A program made the translations under genes and the position numbers. From NCBI GenBank assembly GCA_903842365.1, contig CAIMLU010000004.1:1-44830 (forward strand): 44,830 nucleotides of DNA, given 5' to 3'. The notes beneath the pieces are model-generated. The model made no database searches and had not been told where the DNA came from. It saw nothing but the letters and a program-made list of their open reading frames with translations. Numbering within the stretch: the first letter of the stretch is position 1; each line of letters begins with the position of its first letter. This stretch comes from an uncultured bacterium (lineage in GTDB: Bacteria > Patescibacteriota > Minisyncoccia > Phycocordibacterales > UBA6065). Of the stretch, positions 9,242-15,914 are shown piece by piece.

Positions 9242-10027
9242 ATGTTTGCAAAAAAATCACTTGGACAAAATTTCCTCCACGATGAAAGCGCCCTTCGGGC
9301 AATCGTTGAGGCTGGAGATGTACAAGCGGGGGACCATATCCTCGAGATTGGACCAGGACTCGGAGCGCTTACTAAAAAACTCCTTGCAACTGGAGCACGT
9401 ATTGTTGCTATTGAAAAAGATGATCGACTTATAGCAATCCTCAATGAAACATTCAAAGTAGAAATTGAAAACAAAACATTCACCCTTATACATGGTGACG
9501 CGCTTGAGGTTGATATAAAGAAACTTGGTTTTAAAAATAATGCATACAAGTTAATTGCCAATATTCCCTACTACATAACAGGGCAAATCCTCAGGCAGTT
9601 TACCGAAAACACACCACGACCAACATGTGCCGTGATGATGGTTCAAAAAGAGGTCGCTGAACGAGCTGTTGCACGAGATGGAAAGGAAAGTATTCTATCG
9701 ATGTCGATCAAAGCATTTGGAGACCCAAAAAAAATTAAAACGGTCCCGCGTGGAGCGTTCAACCCCGCACCAGGTGTTGATTCAGCAATACTCCTGATCA
9801 AAGACATCTATCCACGTTTTGAAAAACAAGAGGAACAAGAGCTTTTTTTTCTTCTCATGAAAGCAGGTTTTGCTGCAAAACGAAAAATGCTCGCACCAAA
9901 CCTCCGGGAGGTTACGACCAACCCACACACACTACTTGTAAATGCAGGTCTCTCTGAAAAAGTGAGGGCTGAAGACTTACACCTTGAAGATTGGAAAAAA
10001 ATTATTTACTACGCGGCAGGTAAATAG
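9242..10027 (+). CDS. rsmA: 16S rRNA dimethyladenosine transferase RsmA (KsgA)
   Basis: Dimethylates two adjacent adenines near the 3' end of 16S rRNA with S-adenosylmethionine, a late step of small-subunit assembly. The family start FAKKSLGQNFL is present. The SAM-binding motif LEIGPGLGAL begins at about residue 34 and the catalytic NIPYY is at 107-111. The length of 261 residues is normal. The frame is open further upstream (to about 9110), but that extension lies over the pcrA terminator and has no family similarity, so the ATG at 9242 is preferred. The last codons (GGT AAA TAG) are part of a long palindrome shared with the convergent gene. Confidence 0.96.
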   Translation: MFAKKSLGQNFLHDESALRAIVEAGDVQAGDHILEIGPGLGALTKKLLATGARIVAIEKDDRLIAILNETFKVEIENKTFTLIHGDALEVDIKKLGFKNNAYKLIANIPYYITGQILRQFTENTPRPTCAVMMVQKEVAERAVARDGKESILSMSIKAFGDPKKIKTVPRGAFNPAPGVDSAILLIKDIYPRFEKQEEQELFFLLMKAGFAAKRKMLAPNLREVTTNPHTLLVNAGLSEKVRAEDLHLEDWKKIIYYAAGK

Positions 10028-10076
10028 AAGGCAAAAAAATACTCCGAAACGGAGTATTTTTTGTCTTCTATTTACC
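10018..10076. terminator. Bidirectional terminator spanning both stop codons
   Basis: The 5' arm 10018-10045 and the 3' arm ending at 10076 match over about 27 bases, with one G-T wobble and one extra A. Both convergent genes end GGT AAA TAG inside the arms. The core hairpin is ACTCCG/CGGAGT with A- and T-tracts. Confidence 0.9.
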
Positions 10077-10463
10077 ACCCGGTAAACCAACACCGGCGAA
10101 TGCCATCACACCAACTGAGTAGAGAGGAAAACAACCTGTTCCAGCATACATCCAACACGCCTGGACGCCAGCAAGGTATGCGCCGAGGTGTGGTGCACCT
10201 GGCATGGTAATTGTATAATTTGGAAATGGAACCGTTCCTTCTGGTACGTATACCATAGGACCGGTCATGGGAGCAGAAGAAAGATAGAGCGGTGCAAACC
10301 ATGACCATAAACTTGCACTACATGTGCATGGTATTGGCGTTATAACTGGATACCCACCCCACGAAAGGAGAGGTGGAACTAAAGCGTAACTGTGAAATGG
10401 TGGCATCATAAAGAGCACCATACTTGTTATCAAAACCGAACTTTTCCAAAAAAAGTTTTTCAT
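10068..10463 (-). CDS. Small secreted or anchored protein of unknown function
   Basis: A 131-residue product starting with a clear signal sequence or membrane anchor (MKNFFWKSSVLITSMVLFMMPPFHSYA). The mature part is rich in Pro, Gly, Tyr and Trp and contains four cysteines: a CTC pair at about residues 46-48, and two near the C-terminus in ACWMYAGTGCFP. These could form disulfides outside the cell. I recognise no family. It begins five bases after the stop of the IPT/TIG gene, so it is the last gene of a leftward operon next to the secretion locus. A surface or pilus-associated role is a guess from position only. Confidence 0.75.
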   Translation of the reverse strand: MKNFFWKSSVLITSMVLFMMPPFHSYALVPPLLSWGGYPVITPIPCTCSASLWSWFAPLYLSSAPMTGPMVYVPEGTVPFPNYTITMPGAPHLGAYLAGVQACWMYAGTGCFPLYSVGVMAFAGVGLPGGK

Positions 10464-10468
10464 ACTAT

Positions 10469-11662
10469 TTAGAATTGAACTTCAAAAAAGAACGGCTCAT
10501 CACTCATACCGGCGTCTGTCTTTGCATATACCGCAAACTTGAATTTTGACCCACTTTTTACGTATGGTGACTCGGTAAAATTTTTCATATATTGAAGCGA
10601 TTTCAAATTAATTGAATTCGACGAGCCAAGAACCCAACCGACCGAAGTATACAGACCCTCGAGACCTGATAAGGAGTCACCACGAACAACAATGGTGCCG
10701 TCCGGACTCACAACAGATGGTTCAACGCTTGTTATCTTGGGAAGAGGTTTTGGACTATTAGTAACCATTATATGTATAGGCCTCTCTGTCGACAGTGTCG
10801 AACCACGACTATTTTTCACATACACATTATATGAGCCTTCAGAAACAGAAGGAGGAATGGTTGTGGTAAAACTCATACCATCGCCACTCTCAGCCGAGAG
10901 AGATGCGGTGTCACCAACATAGAGCGTGTTACCTTGTGATTGAAAACCCATCCCTTTTACAACGACGACACCACCAGGTCTTACTTGATATGGCGACACT
11001 TGAAAAAGTGATGGCGCGACTTTGTCAGCCACTCTGTTATAAAAACCATCGGCAGTATAACGAGGGTCAGGATGAGAAACAGCCTCTTGATACTTGCCAA
11101 CCTGTTTTGCAATCTCGCTTTGCATGAATGAATTCATGTCAGTGGTAATCGCCTGCGAAGCAGTATTATTTCCTGTTGAAATTGGTGCATCTGGTACAAG
11201 CGATGGAATCTTTGTGTCGACAATCTTTCGATCAACAAGGTCCACACCTTGCGCCACAATACCACCCAAGCATGATTTTTTCGCCTCAGGTTTTGTTAAT
11301 ACATCACATAAACTTTTTGACTGTTTCTCGACCGCGAGTGTTGAAATACATTCATCGGTCTCGATGACTGACAAACCATTACACCTAGAAACAAGAGCGG
11401 GTAAAGATGGCGCCGTAATTATTGTTGAGGTGGTAGTTGCAGTAGGTTTTGCAGGGCGGAAACAAGGCTTCGTTGAGTCATCAAACTGCCACACAATACA
11501 ATCCTTTGAATTACTGAGCGTATTATTCTGAGCAGATCCCACATTAATGTTTTGGGAAGGAGTTCCACCAAGCCCATTCCATAAAAACCAAAATACAAAA
11601 AAAACAAACGCAACAACGGCGATACTAATACCAACCCACAACAAAACGTTCTTTTTATTCAC
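10469..11662 (-). CDS. Membrane-anchored protein with a four-cysteine module and IPT/TIG domains
   Basis: The 397-residue product has an N-terminal transmembrane helix (LLWVGISIAVVAFVFFVFWFLW) and an extracellular remainder. A cysteine module follows (CNGLSVIETDEC...LC...SC) with spacing C-x10-C-x13-C-x11-C. One immunoglobulin-like IPT/TIG domain starts at VSPYQVRPGGVVVVKGMGF, and a second, degenerate one starts at ITSVEPSVVSPDGTIVVRG. The start is GTG at 11662 (NKKNVLLW), six bases after TATACT; the frame is open further upstream, but that part looks non-coding. The neighbour at 11761-12438 has the same cysteine spacing and a similar N-terminus, so the two look like paralogues. An adhesin or pilus accessory role is plausible, not shown. 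Confidence 0.82.
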   Translation of the reverse strand: MNKKNVLLWVGISIAVVAFVFFVFWFLWNGLGGTPSQNINVGSAQNNTLSNSKDCIVWQFDDSTKPCFRPAKPTATTTSTIITAPSLPALVSRCNGLSVIETDECISTLAVEKQSKSLCDVLTKPEAKKSCLGGIVAQGVDLVDRKIVDTKIPSLVPDAPISTGNNTASQAITTDMNSFMQSEIAKQVGKYQEAVSHPDPRYTADGFYNRVADKVAPSLFQVSPYQVRPGGVVVVKGMGFQSQGNTLYVGDTASLSAESGDGMSFTTTIPPSVSEGSYNVYVKNSRGSTLSTERPIHIMVTNSPKPLPKITSVEPSVVSPDGTIVVRGDSLSGLEGLYTSVGWVLGSSNSINLKSLQYMKNFTESPYVKSGSKFKFAVYAKTDAGMSDEPFFFEVQF

Positions 11663-11668
11663 ATCACC

Positions 11669-11674
11669 AGTATA
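11669..11674 (-). promoter_or_regulatory. -10 box for the IPT/TIG gene
   Basis: On the minus strand, TATACT ends six bases before the GTG at 11662, predicting a leaderless transcript. No good -35 is visible. Confidence 0.5.
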
Positions 11675-11760
11675 TCGAACCCGCACAAAAGAAGCACGTC
11701 TAACATATTGCCACCTTGAACATAGGACAATATTCAGAAACATGAACCAAATGAGTATTC

Positions 11761-12438
11761 TTATTTTCCAATCAAAGATCCATCTGTTGTATACAAGGTT
11801 GGATCGATATCGCTATGGGCATCAGTTGTGTACGTCGTCGCTGTTGCGTCGGTAGAATTTGTCTTTGGAACGTCCCCGGTACCGCCATTTGTTGGCTTTG
11901 AAATAGACACAAGGCTTGTATCTGTCGTTACCGTACTTGGTTTTGTAACAGTATTCTTACAAACACTCTGTGCATTAGCACTTGTAATATACGCACACAA
12001 AGACACCAGTTTCTTGGAGAAGGCAATCGCAGCAATGCACTCATTCCGATTAATTTCAGAGAGATCGCAACAACTACTTAAAGCAGCAGGGAATTGGCAC
12101 TTGGTGGTAACAACTGGTGGTTTTATACTATCCGCAATTGAAAAAGAGCTTGCTGATGGTTTAATCGTTGAAACAGCGGCAACCTGTTTTGGTGTTGCTG
12201 CAATTTCTGAGGTTGTTGTTGCAACAGTAGAATTAAGATCTACATTAAAATCACTTATCGTCGCTCTTGGATCCGGCTTCTTTGCAACCTCTGTTGGCCA
12301 GCCAAGCGAAAGCGTTTGTTCAGTTTTTGAACCAATCACAGAAACGAGTGGTGCTCGCTGCGAGCTGTACCACAACGCTAAACCAACCACACAAAGCAGT
12401 ACGAAGGAAAGACTAATGACAAGAATTTTTTTATTCAC
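11761..12438 (-). CDS. Membrane-anchored four-cysteine protein, paralogue of the IPT/TIG gene
   Basis: A 225-residue protein with an N-terminal anchor (NKKILVISLSFVLLCVVGLALWY), a Ser/Thr/Ala-rich linker, and a cysteine module CDLSEINRNEC...LC...VC spaced C-x10-C-x13-C-x11-C, identical to its neighbour. The tail ends DPTLYTTDGSLIGK, which resembles the DPRYTADGFYN that joins the module to the IPT/TIG domain in the neighbour. It therefore looks like the same architecture without the Ig-like domains. Start: GTG at 12438, six bases after TATTAT at 12445-12450. It is divergent from the next gene by only 57 bases. Confidence 0.8.
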   Translation of the reverse strand: MNKKILVISLSFVLLCVVGLALWYSSQRAPLVSVIGSKTEQTLSLGWPTEVAKKPDPRATISDFNVDLNSTVATTTSEIAATPKQVAAVSTIKPSASSFSIADSIKPPVVTTKCQFPAALSSCCDLSEINRNECIAAIAFSKKLVSLCAYITSANAQSVCKNTVTKPSTVTTDTSLVSISKPTNGGTGDVPKTNSTDATATTYTTDAHSDIDPTLYTTDGSLIGK

Positions 12439-12495
12439 ACGACAATAATACAACGACGTGCAGAACAGAGCCACCTCAGATATACTGTAACCACA
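12439..12495. promoter_or_regulatory. Compact divergent promoter region
   Basis: Fifty-seven bases hold both promoters. TATTAT (minus strand, 12445-12450) ends six bases before the leftward GTG. TATACT (12481-12486) ends nine bases before the rightward ATG at 12496. Both transcripts would be leaderless or nearly so. The core promoter footprints must overlap. Confidence 0.5.
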
Positions 12496-13383
12496 ATGCA
12501 ATCGAAAACTAAAATCGCAACGACGTTCGCAATCGCACTTGTTATTATCTCTATCGCCTTTGCTACTCGTGAAAAAAACAAGCCTGCAGTAAAAACCACC
12601 CAAGAAGAAGTTCGTGAAATTGTCCAGGCTGCACTACAAAAATCAATCAAAAATCCAGACGCCGAAGCGGTAAAAGCCTGGGAAGATTCAATCTACAAAA
12701 ATCACCCAGAAATGGATGAATTATTGAACGGTACATCGACCACAATTACACTGAGTAGCACCACACAACCAACAGCAACCGATCTCTTTGCGCGTGATTT
12801 GTTGACAAAATACATGGAAGCCAAGCAACAGGGCAAGGAAATCGATGCTCAGGTGCAAAAAGAAATTGTCGATGCAATCCTTGGAAAGACATATGTTATC
12901 GAAGAACCTGAATACGATGGAGCGGGCCTTACCACTATCGCAAACCCAACCCTCTCTGATTTTAAAATGTACGGAAATAAAATGGGTGTAGTAGCAAAAA
13001 CACCTTATCCAGCAAATGTTGTTCATGAAATTAACATATTTCAACAACTCTCACAGGGAGGGCTGAGCGATATGGACCTTGCAAGTCTTGCGGTTATCAA
13101 AAAACGCTATGAATCAATGCGTAGCGCATTTATTGCCATCTCTATTCCGCAAGAACTTACTGAATTTCACCTAAAAATCATTCGTGGTGTTGATGGAATA
13201 CTCAAAGCACTAGAAGGTGCAACCACCATCGACACTGACCCTATTGGATCTATGTCGAAAATAACAAGGTACCAAGAAGCCCTCGACACCATGACCGCAG
13301 CTATTATGGGCATAAAATCGAGCCTCATTGAAAACAATGTTTCATTCTCCCCAAATGAACCCGGTCATTTATTTATGGAATAA
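12496..13383 (+). CDS. Membrane-anchored protein of the secretion locus, unknown function
   Basis: A 295-residue protein with an N-terminal hydrophobic segment (IATTFAIALVIISIAFA) that acts as signal or anchor. The mature part is mainly helical, with regular heptad-like stretches such as TQEEVREIVQAALQKSI and ILKALEGATT. No catalytic motif is visible. It is the first gene of a rightward series leading into the T4SS-like genes and ends 23 bases before the discoidin-domain gene. I recognise no named family; similar anchored helical proteins often accompany secretion loci in this lineage, which is general knowledge rather than something shown here. Confidence 0.8.
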   Translation: MQSKTKIATTFAIALVIISIAFATREKNKPAVKTTQEEVREIVQAALQKSIKNPDAEAVKAWEDSIYKNHPEMDELLNGTSTTITLSSTTQPTATDLFARDLLTKYMEAKQQGKEIDAQVQKEIVDAILGKTYVIEEPEYDGAGLTTIANPTLSDFKMYGNKMGVVAKTPYPANVVHEINIFQQLSQGGLSDMDLASLAVIKKRYESMRSAFIAISIPQELTEFHLKIIRGVDGILKALEGATTIDTDPIGSMSKITRYQEALDTMTAAIMGIKSSLIENNVSFSPNEPGHLFME

Positions 13384-13385
13384 GG

Positions 13386-13398
13386 TATACTTAAAGGA
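13386..13398 (+). promoter_or_regulatory. -10 box plus Shine-Dalgarno for the discoidin gene
   Basis: TATACT at 13386-13391 overlaps the previous stop region, and AAAGGA at 13393-13398 sits eight bases before the ATG at 13407. This is one of few starts in the window with a normal Shine-Dalgarno element. Confidence 0.45.
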
Positions 13399-13406
13399 AT
13401 AATTCT

Positions 13407-15908
13407 ATGACCATGAAGGATGTTTTTAACAAATCAATTGCCGGTGCGCTTGTAGTTGCATTCATCGTGCCAGCGAGTTTCGCCTTCATGCCTAAAAAAG
13501 CGGAAGCTCAGCAGGGAAAAATAAGTGCTTGTGTTGCAGGTTTACTTACAGCAATAGGTGTATCAACGCCAGCATTCCTAAAAGACACCGTAGGGGTCTC
13601 CACAGGACACGGAGGTTCTGTTGTTGATGCAACAGACACTGGAAATTCAGGCGGAATTTCTTTCAACTCCTGTATCCTTCAACCCCTTGCAAAAATAATG
13701 ATTATTACACTCATCCGCCAGATCGGAGCGAGTGTTGTTGATTGGGTTAACAATGGTTTTGAAGGCAAACCGTCCTTTGTCACTGATTTTGAAGGAACCT
13801 TGCGCGATGCTGCTGATAATGCCCTCGGTGAATTTATCGAAGGATCAGAATTAGGTTGGCTCTGTTCAAATTTTTCATTCCAAATCCGCATCGCCCTTGC
13901 GATGAAATATAGCAAACCATGGAAAAGAAAGGCTCAGTGTACCCTTACAAAAATCAATCAAAATATTGATAATTTTGTTCAAAATAACGGAGGTGCTGGT
14001 TGGGATAACTGGTTAGAAGTGACCTCGGAACCTCAAAATAACTGGATCGGCGCTTATTATATGGCCGACTCAGAACTTGCAGCCAGGATGATGAAAGCAA
14101 CGGACATCAAAGAAAAACGCATCACCATGGGCGCGGGTTTTCTTGATTTTGAAACGTGTGACGATTGGGAAACAGACACAGAGGCAATGAACCGCGCATA
14201 TGGTACTCAGGGAGGAACATCTAACACAGTAAACACTAATACGTTTGGTACTCAGGGAGGAACATTTAACACAGTAAACACTAATACGTTTGGTACTCAG
14301 GGAGGAACATCTAACGCAGCAAACACTAATACATTCAATCTTGAACCAGCTTTTGCCCCCGCTGATTTAAGAACAAACGATGAGGTTTTAAATACTAAAT
14401 TTGAGACAACATTACTACCATCATCAAAACCAAAGTGTAAGAAATCATCGACAAAGACCCCAGGAACCATCATCGCAGGAAAATTGAATAGCACCTTTAT
14501 GCAAGGCGATATTCAAGCCGCAGTAGCGCAGGAAATTGATGACGTCATTGCTGCAACCCTGAACCAAATCGCAAAAAAAATGATGACAGGAGCAATGGGG
14601 CTTCTTGGCCTCTCAAAAAAGAAAGGTGGGTCAAATGTAAACTATGGTAAAAAATATGAAGCATTGTATTGGGGAGGACAAACACCCACATCAACAGAGG
14701 CTGCCGATACTGGCGCACAATCAGAAATGGATGCATACCGAAATGAAACGAGTGATTTCAATGCTACCCAGAACTTAATAAACACAAATTCTGACACCGT
14801 TAAAATCAACCAGTATACAGACCAAAAAGCACAAGAAGCGTACAACCAACAACAAGAACAGCTCAACAACATAACAGACCAGTTCACTGGCGTCGTCGAT
14901 GCATCAGAACGAAATGTTGCCCTTGGCAAGACAGCGACACAATCAACAACAGATGCTTCTGCAATGAACGCGGTAAACGGGATCACCACCGAAGGGTCAA
15001 ACACAGTATCAAAACCAGCATCAACCCACCAAGTCACAGCAGACGAAGCTCTTTATAGTGGAAACGCTGGTGACATTCGTCCATGGTGGCAAGTTGACCT
15101 TGGAAGAGTAGAGAAAATAAAAGAGGTTCGTATATACCCAGCTCAAAATAAGCCCGTAAACGTAACACTCGAGACATTTACCATCACTCTTTCAAACAAC
15201 CCAACTGATGCCTCGGCAAGCCCTACTTGGACAAGTGACGTCATTACAGGAACCGCAAACTATCCAATCAAAATTGCAATCCCAGCAACGGGCGCGTGGA
15301 GGTATGCCCGTATAACGAAAAACGCAAAAAAGGACACGTCATGCTACAACAACCCAGCATCATATCAATCTGCCGCATGTTATCACGCACTTGAATTGGC
15401 AGAGGTAGAGGTTATTGTTCCACTTGAAACCACAAACCTATTCCCAGGAACAGCCTCAACAAGTACAAGCTCTGGCACAAACACCGTAAATGGTGATTCA
15501 GGGAAACTTGTGTGGACCACAAATCAAAACAATATCCAGATTTCAAAAGGTAACCTAGTGTCGTTCAACCAAACACTTTCTGGGGCAAATAAATCAAACC
15601 TTACCATTACCACAACGCTCTACGAAGGAACAAAAAATATCACCTTTGGATCGCTTTTTAGCGTCCTAACAGTAGGGTGGGGCAATGGATCAACAGAGCG
15701 AAACTCAATGACGTTTGATAGCACAATGACCCACGGTGCACTCAAATTAACCAATGTATCAACAACAAACGCATCGCAATTTTTCCTCAAATACAACGGC
15801 CTTACCAAAACCTCTACAAAATCAGGAACATACCGAATGGAAGCGATTGTTACCGATGGGGCGGGGAATAACCTTGGCACACTCTCGACACAGTTTGTGA
15901 TACAATAA
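13407..15908 (+). CDS. Large secreted protein with a discoidin (F5/8 type C) domain
   Basis: An 833-residue exported protein. A signal peptide (AGALVVAFIVPASFAFMPKKAEA) is followed by a Cys-containing N-terminal region with a hydrophobic stretch near residue 90. A 15-residue repeat occurs three times at about 266-310 (GTQGGTSNTVNTNTF). A helical Gln/Asn-rich part precedes a discoidin-like domain at about 502-670: NVALGKTATQST at its start, WWQVDLGRVEKIKEVRIYP in the core, and YARI later. Discoidin domains bind carbohydrates or lipids on surfaces. The C-terminal about 160 residues are Thr/Ser/Asn-rich and Ig-like. Its place directly before the VirB6-like gene (six bases) suggests a surface-exposed component or substrate of the apparatus, perhaps for host attachment; this is inference. 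Confidence 0.85.
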   Translation: MTMKDVFNKSIAGALVVAFIVPASFAFMPKKAEAQQGKISACVAGLLTAIGVSTPAFLKDTVGVSTGHGGSVVDATDTGNSGGISFNSCILQPLAKIMIITLIRQIGASVVDWVNNGFEGKPSFVTDFEGTLRDAADNALGEFIEGSELGWLCSNFSFQIRIALAMKYSKPWKRKAQCTLTKINQNIDNFVQNNGGAGWDNWLEVTSEPQNNWIGAYYMADSELAARMMKATDIKEKRITMGAGFLDFETCDDWETDTEAMNRAYGTQGGTSNTVNTNTFGTQGGTFNTVNTNTFGTQGGTSNAANTNTFNLEPAFAPADLRTNDEVLNTKFETTLLPSSKPKCKKSSTKTPGTIIAGKLNSTFMQGDIQAAVAQEIDDVIAATLNQIAKKMMTGAMGLLGLSKKKGGSNVNYGKKYEALYWGGQTPTSTEAADTGAQSEMDAYRNETSDFNATQNLINTNSDTVKINQYTDQKAQEAYNQQQEQLNNITDQFTGVVDASERNVALGKTATQSTTDASAMNAVNGITTEGSNTVSKPASTHQVTADEALYSGNAGDIRPWWQVDLGRVEKIKEVRIYPAQNKPVNVTLETFTITLSNNPTDASASPTWTSDVITGTANYPIKIAIPATGAWRYARITKNAKKDTSCYNNPASYQSAACYHALELAEVEVIVPLETTNLFPGTASTSTSSGTNTVNGDSGKLVWTTNQNNIQISKGNLVSFNQTLSGANKSNLTITTTLYEGTKNITFGSLFSVLTVGWGNGSTERNSMTFDSTMTHGALKLTNVSTTNASQFFLKYNGLTKTSTKSGTYRMEAIVTDGAGNNLGTLSTQFVIQ
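14202..14336 (+). repeat. Three tandem 45-bp in-frame repeats
   Basis: Units at 14202-14246, 14247-14291 and 14292-14336, starting GGTACTCAGGGAGGAACAT. The first two differ at one visible base; the third has drifted at a few positions. Each encodes 15 residues, so copy-number change would keep the reading frame. Confidence 0.95.
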
Positions 15909-15914
15909 AAACCA

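Noticed and set aside
14202-14336. Possible CRISPR array
   Set aside because: The repeats are direct, without spacers, and in frame within a long coding sequence.
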